NCBI GenBank assembly: GCA_016879935.1
Contig: JAACJQ010000210.1
Coordinates: forward strand, 1-62,322
Source of the DNA: Archangiaceae bacterium
Lineage (GTDB): Bacteria; Myxococcota; Myxococcia; Myxococcales; Myxococcaceae
Direction: 5' to 3'
DNA length: 62,322 nucleotides
This document shows, piece by piece, positions 44,536 through 53,100 of this stretch. The translations under genes were made by a program, and so were the position numbers. Positions within the stretch are counted from its first letter, which is position 1, and each line of letters starts with the position of its first letter. The notes beneath the pieces are model-generated. The model searched no databases, was not told the origin of the DNA, and was given only the letters and a program-made list of their open reading frames with translations.

Positions 44536-45234
44536 ATGCGCGCCGTCATTCTGCAGCACGAAGCTCACGAAGGTCTGGGGTTGTTCGAAGCCGCGCTCTC
44601 GAGCGAGGGCTTCTCGTTCACGAAGCGGTTTCGCGGGGTGGAGCACGCCGACCTCGAGGCCGAGTTGGTGGTGATTCTGGGTGGCTCCATGAGCGTCGCC
44701 GACACCAGCGCGCACCCGTTCTTGAACGACGAGCTCGCGTTTCTCATCGAGCGGCTCGCGCTCGAGCGCCCCTGCCTCGGCATCTGTCTTGGCGCTCAGC
44801 TGCTCGCGGCCGCGGCCGGCAGCACGGTGACTCGCGGGAAGAACGGGTTCGAGGTGGGCGTCGCGCCCGTGCGGTGGACGAAGCAGGCCCTCGAAGACGA
44901 CGTGCTCACAGGGCTCAAGCCGAAGTCGATGGTGGCGCACTGGCACGAAGACACCTTCACGCCGGTCGAGGGCGCGACGTTGCTGGCCTCCACAGACCGG
45001 TACACGCAGCAGGGCTTTCGGCTCAAAGACAGCTTCGGGTTTCAGTTTCATCTCGAGCTGACCGGCGACGTCTTCGGCCAGTGGCTCACCGGCGCGAAGG
45101 ACGAGCTCGCCGCTGCAGGGAAAGACGTGACGGAGCTCTCGTCGCACCTCGGCAAGCTGCGCGGCGCCGAGGCCGAGAACCGCGCCGTCGTCGAGCGGCT
45201 CGCCCATCACTTCGCGCGCGTCGCGAGACGATGA
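44536..45234 (+). CDS. Class I glutamine amidotransferase, 232 aa
   Basis: GATase-1 fold related to the GMP synthase glutaminase: ILGGSMSVAD, nucleophile elbow GICLGAQ (Cys84) and FQFHLE (His172, Glu174), a complete Cys-His-Glu triad. It would release ammonia from glutamine or hydrolyse a gamma-glutamyl compound; no synthetase partner is adjacent. The N-terminus begins MRAVILQHE as in stand-alone GuaA-like proteins. Divergent from the DUF2378 gene and convergent with the WD40 kinase (9 bp). Confidence 0.93.
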   Translation: MRAVILQHEAHEGLGLFEAALSSEGFSFTKRFRGVEHADLEAELVVILGGSMSVADTSAHPFLNDELAFLIERLALERPCLGICLGAQLLAAAAGSTVTRGKNGFEVGVAPVRWTKQALEDDVLTGLKPKSMVAHWHEDTFTPVEGATLLASTDRYTQQGFRLKDSFGFQFHLELTGDVFGQWLTGAKDELAAAGKDVTELSSHLGKLRGAEAENRAVVERLAHHFARVARR

Positions 45235-45243
45235 CGGCTCGTA

Positions 45244-48200
45244 TCAGGGCCGCAATGACGCGGGGAGAAGCGGTCCTCCGAAGTCGACGTGCCTCACCGT
45301 GGCGCCGTCGAAGGTGAGGCCTCGGGTCTGCTCCAGCTCGGCTGCGGTCGTTCGCCGAGGCGTCAGGTCGAGTCTGGTGATGTTCGCACCGCCAATCAGC
45401 AGCACCTCGGCGCTCGGCCAGCTCAACGCGCGCGGCGCTCGTTCGAGGCCCTCGAGCTCGAGCAGCGGAGTGAGCTCGCCGGCGTGCCAGATCATGACGG
45501 TGCCATCGCTCGAGGCGCTCGCGAACCGCTCGCCGTCGGGAGAGAACGCCACCGCGGTGACGAAGCTGCGGGGGTTCGACAGCACCGCCTCGGTCGCGCC
45601 CGTCTCGGTGTTCCACACGCGCACCGTCTTGTCCCAGCTGCCTGAGACGATGTGTCGCTCGTCGGGTGACAACGCCACGCAACGAACGCCGCGCCAATGG
45701 CCAGTCAGCGTGTGACGGCGGTGGCCCGACGGCAGCTCGAAGACGCCGAGGGTCAAGTCGTAGCTGGCGGTCACGGCGCGGTGCCGGCCCAGCGCGAGCG
45801 CGAAGATGTCGGAGTCGTGGCCTCCCAACGTCGGCCCTGACGAGCCCTCGTCGAGCGCGTGGAGCTCGACCTGCCGTGTCCCTCCGACGGCCGCCGCCCA
45901 TCGCTCATCGGGGTCGACGGCGAGCGCCGACAGGTGTGGCGCCGCACCGATGAAGCGGCTCTGGCCGGTGGCGTCTTCGACGAAGAGCTGCCCTGTTCGC
46001 TCGAACCACCCCGCCCACAGCCGCCTGCCACCCGACACGCTGCGGACGAGCGCGACGTTCACCTCAGGTGATTGGCCCGGCAGCCGCTCGAGGGTCGCGA
46101 GGTCTCTTCGAACGACGCGCCAGCCCTCGGCGAGCAGGAGCCCACCGTCTTCGAGGTCGAGGTGCGGGCCCGTTCGTGGGGGCAGTGGGCGCTCGACGCG
46201 TGGCGGAAGCGCGGCACGGAGCAGCTGCCCGCCTTCCGTCGCCACCACCGTTGCCCAGGGCACCCGAACGAGGGCCGAGCCCGGCGTGTCGAGGCCTTCC
46301 ACCGCGACAGGGTTCCAGTCGTCGAGGCCCGCGTCGGTCTGCTCCAGCTCCCAGGTTCGAAGCTGCCCGTCGCCGCTCGTCGACTGAAGATGGCTGTCGT
46401 CGAGCCACACCACCGCCGACACACCCTGGAGATGGCCCACCAACGTGCTCGGCGTTCCGATGGGCACGCTCGTGTTCCAGACCTTCACCGTGCGGTCGCG
46501 TGACGCCGAGGCGAAGCGACGCCCGTCAGGCGCGATGGCGAGGTCGTTCACGCCGTCGTGGTGTGCGTCGAAGCGAGCCAGCAGCCCACCGTCGACCGAC
46601 CAGAGCGCGAGCTCTCCGTTCCACGCGCCGGTCGCCAGCCATCGGGAATCGGGACTGATGGCGATGGCGTGCAGCGGCGTGCGATGCGCGGCCCAGTCGC
46701 CCATCGTCGCGCCGCTGGAGTTGGTGACGAGCCTCATTCGCCCGTCTTCGGTTCCCACCGCGACGAAGTCGGCCGAGGGCGCGGCGGCCAGCGCGTCGAC
46801 CTCGGAGCCGGCATCGACCATCAGCGCCGAGGTTCGAGCCGCGAGGCTCCATGCCACCACCGTTCCGTCACGGGCTCCCGAGAAGAGCAGGGCGCCGTCG
46901 TTCGAGAACGCGAGCGCAGCCAGTGGCCCCCGATGCGCTCCCGCCGGCATCACCAGGGGCTTGCGCTCGTTCTCGGCGAAGAGCGCGACCGTACCGTCTG
47001 GAGCGGCAGCGGCGAGCGTTCCCCGGGCTGCGTGAAACGCCACCGCCGTCACCGGGTTTCCTTCGAAGGGTGTCAGCCGGGCCTGCACCGTCGAACGGCC
47101 GGCGGCGGCGGCAAGCATGAGCGTGGCGCCGTCGTGGTTGGCGAGGTCGACGGCGTGGGCGCTGGCCAGCGCCGCTTCGTCCCAGGCGCCTCTCGCTTGC
47201 GCGCGCCGTGCGGACTCGAAGAGGTTGGAGGCCAACGCTCGTCTGGCCGCGGCTTCGCTCCGCCCCGTCAGCACCGCTGCAGCGAGCGCCACCACGGCCA
47301 CCGTCACGGCGAGGAGCGAGGCGGCGCGGTACCGCCGAAACGTTCGAGCGGCGACCTCGGGGAGCGCGTACTGGTGCGCGCGCACCACGTCTCCCGTCAT
47401 CCACGCAGCGACGTCGGCCGCGAGCTCGGTGGCGTTCGGGTAGCGCGCCGCCGGCTCGAACGCGGTGGCGCGGTTGACGATGGCGGCGAGCGGCCTCGGG
47501 CGGCGCGTGTCGTCGGCCACGTCGAGCAGCTGACGAAGAATGACGCCCAACGCGAAGACGTCGGTCTCGGGCCCGACGAGGCCGCCACGGGCCTGCTCGG
47601 GGCTCTGGTAGCCCGGCATGCCGACGATGCGCGCAGCCACGGGCACGTCTTCGCCAGTGCTGACCGCGAGGCCCCAATCGAGAACCACCGTCGAGCCGTC
47701 GTCACCGAGCGCAATGTGCTCGGGCTTGAGGTCGCGATGCACGACACCGCGTGAGTGGGCGTACCCCATCGCGTGACAGGCCTGCAGAAACCGCGGGAGC
47801 AGTCTGAGCCGCTCATCGAGCGTTCGGCTCTGGGTGAGCGCCTCGCGAAAAGAGCGGGGGCCACTTCGGGCCGTGACGAGCCGCTGTGCGCTGTAGGGCG
47901 CACCGTCAGCTCTGCGGCCAATCTCGAACACGGTGGTGATGCCGGGGTGGTCGAGCTGCGCCACCAGCCGTGCCTCGCGCAGCGCTCGCGCTCCGTCACC
48001 GTGGGGGAACTTGAGCGCCACCTCGCGGCCCAGGTGATGGTCCCACGCCAGCCACACCCGGCCTTCGGCGCCTTCGCCGAGCTCGGCGCGCAGCTCGTAC
48101 CGGCCTGCGGCCTCGGAAGTGACGTCGGGCTCGGCCGCCACCGCTTCGGGAGCGGTCTCATCGACCAGCCCGGCCACCACGGCGCAGCATCGGTCACACG

Positions 48201-48288
48201 ACTCGAGGTGCCGTTCGACCTCGAACCCCGCGCCCGCGCTGGAGCGCGTGGTGAACTCCAGCAGCGCTTGTTCGTCTGGGCACGGCAC
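45244..48288 (-). CDS. Zinc-finger Ser/Thr kinase with WD40 repeats, 1014 aa
   Basis: Residues 1-40: anti-sigma-type zinc finger (Cys3, HLESCDRC with His27, Cys31, Cys34). Residues 63-310: kinase with GEGAEG loop, K93 in VALKF, HRDLKPEH and DWG. The DFG motif is DWG and the catalytic-loop Asn is His, so activity may be altered. One membrane helix (about 325-345), then WD40 repeats from about 400 to 960 ('AFSPDGERFASASSDGTVMIW', 'GSWDKTVRVWNTETG'). The GTG start has GGAGGT five bases upstream. Last gene behind a sigma factor and two lipoproteins; the zinc finger could hold that sigma factor. Confidence 0.92.
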   Translation of the reverse strand: MPCPDEQALLEFTTRSSAGAGFEVERHLESCDRCCAVVAGLVDETAPEAVAAEPDVTSEAAGRYELRAELGEGAEGRVWLAWDHHLGREVALKFPHGDGARALREARLVAQLDHPGITTVFEIGRRADGAPYSAQRLVTARSGPRSFREALTQSRTLDERLRLLPRFLQACHAMGYAHSRGVVHRDLKPEHIALGDDGSTVVLDWGLAVSTGEDVPVAARIVGMPGYQSPEQARGGLVGPETDVFALGVILRQLLDVADDTRRPRPLAAIVNRATAFEPAARYPNATELAADVAAWMTGDVVRAHQYALPEVAARTFRRYRAASLLAVTVAVVALAAAVLTGRSEAAARRALASNLFESARRAQARGAWDEAALASAHAVDLANHDGATLMLAAAAGRSTVQARLTPFEGNPVTAVAFHAARGTLAAAAPDGTVALFAENERKPLVMPAGAHRGPLAALAFSNDGALLFSGARDGTVVAWSLAARTSALMVDAGSEVDALAAAPSADFVAVGTEDGRMRLVTNSSGATMGDWAAHRTPLHAIAISPDSRWLATGAWNGELALWSVDGGLLARFDAHHDGVNDLAIAPDGRRFASASRDRTVKVWNTSVPIGTPSTLVGHLQGVSAVVWLDDSHLQSTSGDGQLRTWELEQTDAGLDDWNPVAVEGLDTPGSALVRVPWATVVATEGGQLLRAALPPRVERPLPPRTGPHLDLEDGGLLLAEGWRVVRRDLATLERLPGQSPEVNVALVRSVSGGRRLWAGWFERTGQLFVEDATGQSRFIGAAPHLSALAVDPDERWAAAVGGTRQVELHALDEGSSGPTLGGHDSDIFALALGRHRAVTASYDLTLGVFELPSGHRRHTLTGHWRGVRCVALSPDERHIVSGSWDKTVRVWNTETGATEAVLSNPRSFVTAVAFSPDGERFASASSDGTVMIWHAGELTPLLELEGLERAPRALSWPSAEVLLIGGANITRLDLTPRRTTAAELEQTRGLTFDGATVRHVDFGGPLLPASLRP

Positions 48289-48327
48289 CTGACCTCCAAT
48301 GCCCCGGCTGGTGCGGAGAGTCGAGCC

Positions 48328-49299
48328 TCACGGCGCGAGGTCGCGCACGGTCAGCGTGGTTCCCTTGAGGAAGAACGTCGCCGTTCGTGTTCGAGCGCCG
48401 TTCATCGTCTGCAGCTCGACCGTCACCGTCACGCCGTTCATGTCGAGGCGGCTCTTGAAGGCAGCCATCAGCGTCGACGACGAGCCCGCGAATTGAATCT
48501 TCGGCCGCGCGTTCGAGGTGACCTGCACGACGAGCTGAATGCCGGTCGGCGTGCCACCGACGATGGCGGCACGACCCGCTGCCGTCTTCTGCAGGAACTC
48601 GCCCGCGCCGAAGAGCGAGGCCTCGATGCCCGTGGCGGCCTGGAGCGCCGAGGTGTCGCTCGTCGTGAGCGCGCGCTCCTCGAACTCGTACTCGATGACG
48701 AACAGCGCGCCTTGCGACTGAATGGCGGCGTTCGTCGTCGCATCGACGAAGGCCCGCGAGGCCCACACGCTGGTGTAGCCGGTGACGCCCGAGCAGTTCG
48801 AACCGCCCGACAGCGCCACGCCTCTGGCCGCGTTGAAGTAGGGGAAGGTGACTCGGAGCTGCGACGCAGGAATCGGGCAGGCCGCGCCGCCTCCCGAGGT
48901 CGAGCCTCCGCCCGAGCCTGAGCCACCAGCCGAGGCGGAGCCGCCACCAGAGGCCGACCCGCCACCGGATGCGCCGAGACACGACAGCGGGTCCTGGTCG
49001 CAGGTCTGGGCTTCGATGCAGCGCAGCTCTGCGTCCGTCCTGATGCGCTGACACAGGGCCTCGCACCCCGTGTCGAGGTCGGGCGGGAGCGCTCCGCACG
49101 CCATGAAGTGCGGCACGCATCGGGCCGGGCAGTTCAGCGTGGGGCTGCCACCTCCCGCCGAGCCACCGCCGACTGCACCGCCAGCGCCGATGGGCCCGAG
49201 GCCGCCGGCCGTACCGCCGCCGGCTCCACCGCCAGGCGTCGGCATCGGCCCGCACGCGCCGAGCGCCACCACCATCGTCAGCGCGAGTCTGCGCACCAT
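48328..49299 (-). CDS. Lipoprotein with Gly/Ser linkers, 323 aa
   Basis: Signal with lipobox LGAC, Gly-Gly-Ala linker (about 20-50), Cys-rich module (CPARCVPHFMACG, CEALCQRI, CIEAQTC), a second GGGS/GGSAS linker, then a C-terminal domain (about 145-323) with alternating strands. The ATG overlaps the preceding gene's stop (TGATG); a GTG nine bases upstream is possible. The 39-bp gap to the WD40 kinase suggests one transcript. Unknown function. Confidence 0.83.
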   Translation of the reverse strand: MVRRLALTMVVALGACGPMPTPGGGAGGGTAGGLGPIGAGGAVGGGSAGGGSPTLNCPARCVPHFMACGALPPDLDTGCEALCQRIRTDAELRCIEAQTCDQDPLSCLGASGGGSASGGGSASAGGSGSGGGSTSGGGAACPIPASQLRVTFPYFNAARGVALSGGSNCSGVTGYTSVWASRAFVDATTNAAIQSQGALFVIEYEFEERALTTSDTSALQAATGIEASLFGAGEFLQKTAAGRAAIVGGTPTGIQLVVQVTSNARPKIQFAGSSSTLMAAFKSRLDMNGVTVTVELQTMNGARTRTATFFLKGTTLTVRDLAP

Positions 49300-49823
49300 C
49301 ACTCGCACCCCATCGTGACGCCGCCAGTGACGGCGTCAGCCGAGCAACGCATGCGCGTGCCCGCTCGGCACGACGTCACCGCCGTGGCCGAGAGGCAGTA
49401 GCTCTGTGAGTTGCGACACGCCGACGTGTTCGAGGTGCAGCGTTTCACGTTGAGGTTGCAGAGCTCGGTGGCGGCGTTGCACGTCGTGTTGAGGCACGAG
49501 AACGTTCCCGCGCAGCTGGGGCCCGAGCTGGAGCCGCCACCGCCTCCGTTCGATGCCGTTCCGCCAGCGCGGCCGCCTGCCGTGACGGCCGAGCCGCCTG
49601 CGCTCCCTCCGGGACTTCCACCCGCCGCAGCCGACGAGCAGCTCGCGACCTCGGTCGTTCCGGCGGTTCCACATTCGAACGCCGCGTTGTCGAAGCAGAG
49701 CCGCTCGCCACAGGTCGTGGCCCGCTTCGTCACGCCGTTGATGGTGAGCATGCAGTCACAGCTGGCCCCCGGCTCACAGGAGGCCGAGAGCAGCGCCAGC
49801 AGGAGGGGAATCGTCAATCGCAT
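49299..49823 (-). CDS. Small Cys-rich lipoprotein, 174 aa
   Basis: Signal peptide MRLTIPLLLALLSASC with lipobox SASC. Two Cys-rich segments (CDCMLTINGV, CGERLCFDN; and FSCLNTTCNAATELCNL, CRNSQSYCLSA) flank a Gly/Ser linker. Same style as the following lipoprotein, to which it is coupled by TGATG. Family unknown; presumably envelope-exposed and part of the sigma/kinase operon. Confidence 0.82.
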   Translation of the reverse strand: MRLTIPLLLALLSASCEPGASCDCMLTINGVTKRATTCGERLCFDNAAFECGTAGTTEVASCSSAAAGGSPGGSAGGSAVTAGGRAGGTASNGGGGGSSSGPSCAGTFSCLNTTCNAATELCNLNVKRCTSNTSACRNSQSYCLSATAVTSCRAGTRMRCSADAVTGGVTMGCE

Positions 49824-49900
49824 TCCCCGAAGACGGCTCGGGCCGGCGAGCCGCGCACAGAATTTCCACCGAGCCCGAACTCCGAAGTGGTTCCCGCGGC

Positions 49901-50755
49901 TTACGGCCCCTCGCTCGCAGGCCCCCCCGGTGACGACAGCAGACCCGAGAAGCTCAATTCACGAGTCATCGACGAGCCGATGACGCTCTCGACCTGCGAG
50001 CTGGGCCAGCCGTGCGTTCGCGTCAATGTCTGGCGAACCCAGCTCACGACCGCGGTGCGTGCTCCATCAATCCACCGGCGGGCCGTCGACGGCGCGACGT
50101 GGAAGATGCGCGCCACCTGCTCTGCGCCCAACGACTGAAACACCACCAGACGCAACACGACCTTCTCGCGGCGGGGCAGGCGGCGAAGGGCTTCGGTGAA
50201 GGCGGCGCGCAGAATCGGCCACTGCTGTTCGTTCATCGCGGTCGCGTCTGGTCGAGCGGTCGCGGCTCCGAGGGCGTGAAGCCAGGCCTCGTTGGGTTCG
50301 GTGCTGGCGGGGCCGACGGAGTCGAGGGCCAGTCGAATCGCAATCGTGCGGAGCCACGCCGAGAGCGCACCCTGGCCACGCCAGGCACGCAGGCGCGCCG
50401 GGCCGTCGGCCACGTAGAGCCGGCTGCGCACCGCCTGGGCGAGGTCGCCGGGCTCGACGTGCGAATACGTTCGAGCGACGCGCGCGACGGCCGGAAGCAG
50501 GAAGTGCTGGTCCAACGCAGCCATCGCCGACGAGTCACCACTGGCCGCGGCCTCGACGAGCAGCAGCTCGGCCCAGCGAACGCCGGTGAGCTCGGCGCCA
50601 GACCCAAGTCGTGAGCCCCAGCCGCGAAGGTGTTGTTCGGGCGCGGTGAGGCCCCACGCGCGAGCCGCTTCGATGGCTCCCGCCAGCTCGGAGACGAGCG
50701 ACGAAGGCACCACGATGCCAGCCGCCTCGAATGCTGTGAGCCAGGGGATGGTCAC
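49901..50755 (-). CDS. Sigma-70-like factor, Myxococcales family 1 type, 284 aa
   Basis: A sigma-70 relative with a long N-terminal extension (1-75). Region 2 lies at about 95-160 (SHVEPGDLAQAVRSRLYVADG, then ALSAWLRTIAIRLALDSVGP) and region 4 at about 195-245 (LRRLPRREKVVLRLVVFQSLGAEQVARIFHVAPSTARRWIDGAR). This plan fits the Myxococcales sigma group TIGR03001. It heads a four-gene operon ending in a zinc-finger kinase, 77 bp upstream of the first lipoprotein gene. The GTG start at 50755 lacks a strong ribosome site. Confidence 0.85.
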   Translation of the reverse strand: MTIPWLTAFEAAGIVVPSSLVSELAGAIEAARAWGLTAPEQHLRGWGSRLGSGAELTGVRWAELLLVEAAASGDSSAMAALDQHFLLPAVARVARTYSHVEPGDLAQAVRSRLYVADGPARLRAWRGQGALSAWLRTIAIRLALDSVGPASTEPNEAWLHALGAATARPDATAMNEQQWPILRAAFTEALRRLPRREKVVLRLVVFQSLGAEQVARIFHVAPSTARRWIDGARTAVVSWVRQTLTRTHGWPSSQVESVIGSSMTRELSFSGLLSSPGGPASEGP

Positions 50756-50825
50756 GCCCGGGCCTCATCGCCGATTTCGTCAGGGTCTGGTGAATTTCGA
50801 GCGACGAATCGACGCGTGACCGTCG

Positions 50826-51911
50826 TTACGGCGTGGGCGTCGGCGACGTGGTGGCGACGCCCGTCACCCAGGCCTGGCGAATGAGGCGGCCGCACTTGAG
50901 CGAGGCGACGCCCTGGTCTCCGCCTGCACTCGGAGCGCGGCGAGCCACGAGGCCGTACCAGGTCTTCGTCTGGTCGACCCACGGGTAGAAGCCGAGCGCG
51001 CCCGCGCTGCTGAAGGCGTGGTCGCCAACCATCGGGTCGTCCTCCACCCAATGGCCGAGCGAATATCTCCAGCCCTCGGTGGGCGGAGCAGGAGAGGCGA
51101 CGGCCCCGGCGACGCATGCCTCCGACGCGCAGACCTTCTCACCGCCCAGGTTCGCCGACATGACGAAGCCACCGTTCAGCATGCGACGGAGGAACGTCGC
51201 GTAGCCGCGCGCGCTGGTGTTGGCGCCGCCCGCGAGGTTCGTCTGCAGGTAGCGCAGGTCTCCGAGCCCGAGCACCGAGTCGACCTCGGTCGTCAGCGCC
51301 GCGGCATTCATCGCGCCCAGGCCCATGACAGTCGCCGCGTGTTTCTGAAAGTGGCCGGCGCTGTAGAAGAACTTTCCGACGGCGGTGGGGCGCTCGACCG
51401 CGCTGGCCGCGCACTCGGCGACCGTCTCTCCGGCAGCGCAGGTGAGCTCCTTCGTGCCCATCGTCGCGGGGAACACCGTGCCGCTGGTGAAGTTCAAGAA
51501 GGGCACGTCGCTTTGGCGAACGCTGCCGACCTTCTGCAGCACGTACGTCGAGTAGAGCCACTTCGACGCCGAGGCGATGGCGATGACCTGCGTGGGCATG
51601 GGCGTGTTGGAGCCCATCACCGACCCCGAGGCGCGCAGGCCGTCGCGGTCTCCAATCTCCCAGTAGAAGCCCTCGGGGAGCGCGGTGAGGCTGCAGGCCG
51701 GGTTCGTGTTCGCCGTCTGGGTTGCGGCAGCGATGCGCGCGGCTTCGGTCGGGCCCGCGTCGATGGCACCCGCATCGAGCGATGTGCCCGCGTCAGCCGA
51801 CAGGCCTGCGTCGAAGTCCTGCGTGCCGCTGTCTGCGCCGGCATCGAGGGCAGGGAGGACGGGCCCACAACCCACCAGAAAGACGAAGGACAGGGGAAGC
51901 GCTCGGAGCAT
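50826..51911 (-). CDS. Penicillin-binding-fold serine hydrolase lipoprotein, 361 aa
   Basis: Lipobox VGC (Cys15), Asp/Ala-Gly linker (22-55) and a beta-lactamase/DD-peptidase-like domain. The SxxK motif is Ser114-Ala-Ser-Lys117 in IASASKWLY; the second motif reads Y183-S-A-G instead of YxN. A late 'KTWYGLVARRA' strand could hold the third motif but shows no KTG. So catalysis is possible but not certain; it may be a derived esterase or peptidase acting outside the cell. It stands alone, 70 bp from the sigma gene. Confidence 0.78.
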   Translation of the reverse strand: MLRALPLSFVFLVGCGPVLPALDAGADSGTQDFDAGLSADAGTSLDAGAIDAGPTEAARIAAATQTANTNPACSLTALPEGFYWEIGDRDGLRASGSVMGSNTPMPTQVIAIASASKWLYSTYVLQKVGSVRQSDVPFLNFTSGTVFPATMGTKELTCAAGETVAECAASAVERPTAVGKFFYSAGHFQKHAATVMGLGAMNAAALTTEVDSVLGLGDLRYLQTNLAGGANTSARGYATFLRRMLNGGFVMSANLGGEKVCASEACVAGAVASPAPPTEGWRYSLGHWVEDDPMVGDHAFSSAGALGFYPWVDQTKTWYGLVARRAPSAGGDQGVASLKCGRLIRQAWVTGVATTSPTPTP

Positions 51912-52008
51912 GCCCCTCGAACCCGTGCGCCACGGGAAAGTTGCGCGGGCGAAGGTTCTCGCGGGGCTACCGAGGTTCGCCGAGAGGATTGCGATGCCCG
52001 CTCCTGCG

Positions 52009-53080
52009 TCACTCGTCGGCGTGGAGTTGCAGCGTTCTCACGCTCGTCCCTGAAGCGGTCGGCGCCGCAGTGCCCACGACGTCACCGCTCGCGGTCTGAA
52101 CGAACACACAGCGGCGGCTTCCCGGCGGCACCTCGAGGGTGGCGGTGGTCGAGCCGTCGAGCGAGACGCTGCTCCAGCGGCCCCACGACTCGTGCGGAGC
52201 ACACCTGTTCTCGGCATCGGGCAACAGCTCTTCGAACCACGCGCGCACGAGCGGCAGTGGCGTCTTCATCGCCTTCACCTGCACTCGCAGCGTCGCGGGT
52301 GGAGCCGGCGACAACACCACGCGCTGCTGACTGGGCGCGACGAGCTGTGCAGCGACGAGCTTCCCGACCTTGACCGCCACCACCGACCACACGCCGCGCT
52401 CGTCGCTCGAGCTGGGAACGCGCTCGGGCGCCAGCGCGGTTTTCCCTGAGAACGACAACGGCACCGAGCGTGCTGCCGTGTCTGGCCAGTCGAACGGCGG
52501 AATCGCGTGGAGCCAGCCTGTGACCTGAGTCGTGCTGTCCGTCTTCACCACCACCACCAGCGGCGTCGCGGGCCGACGGTGAATCGTCACCGTCTGCCGA
52601 CCATCGCGCACCGGGCTCACCTCGACGCCGCGCGGGCTGGGCCTCGAGCAATGCACAGGCGCCGAACACCTGCTCGCGTCGCAGCGTCGTGACTCCCGAG
52701 ACGTGCACGCGTTGTGGCGATGGCTGCAGTCCCACGTCGGCGGGTCCATCGGGTGACGAGAGCACGACCTCGAGCGTCGGCTGTGGTGGAGCCAGACCGG
52801 TGAAGGCCAGACACAAGCCCTCCGTCGACCGACCCTCTTCGAGTTCGGCGAGCTCGTGCTGAAGCTCGACCACCTCATCCGAGACGAGCGCGCAGACCGC
52901 GCCGTGCTCATCTCGAGGACATGCGCTCGACTGGGCGCCCTCGTCCTGCAGCGTCTGACCGGGCCTCAGACCAGAGCGCAGACCAGCGCTTCCGTCGTCA
53001 TGGAGAAGCGCAGGAAGCTGAATGCCCGCGTCGGTCTGGGCAGAAACCCGAGCGGCGCAGAGCGCGAAGACTGTGCACAC
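52009..53080 (-). pseudogene. Exported protein gene interrupted by a frameshift
   Basis: From GTG 53080 the frame encodes a signal peptide (CTVFALCAARVSAQ) and a soluble domain up to 'FGACALLEAQPA' near 52640; from there the coding frame continues one base on, reading GVEVSPVRDGRQTVTIHRR and running to TGA at 52009 (end LQLHADE). Both halves have gene-like codon use, and neither alone is complete. One extra base, probably in GCGCGGCG at about 52626-52640, explains it. Either a sequencing error or a real recent mutation. Together about 356 residues; family unknown. Last gene of the ATP-grasp/GCS2 operon. Confidence 0.75.
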
Positions 53081-53100
53081 GCTCTGCGCGAAGGCACGCT

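Noticed and set aside
44536-45234. Calling the amidotransferase GMP synthase (guaA)
   Set aside because: Only the glutaminase domain is present, with no ATP-pyrophosphatase domain in the gene or next to it.
49901-50755. Treating this gene as an ordinary ECF sigma factor
   Set aside because: Its long N-terminal extension and divergent region 2 fit the Myxococcales family-1 group better than standard ECF factors.
52009-53080. Programmed ribosomal frameshift in the interrupted operon gene
   Set aside because: No slippery heptamer, downstream stem or family precedent is evident; a single-base insertion is simpler.
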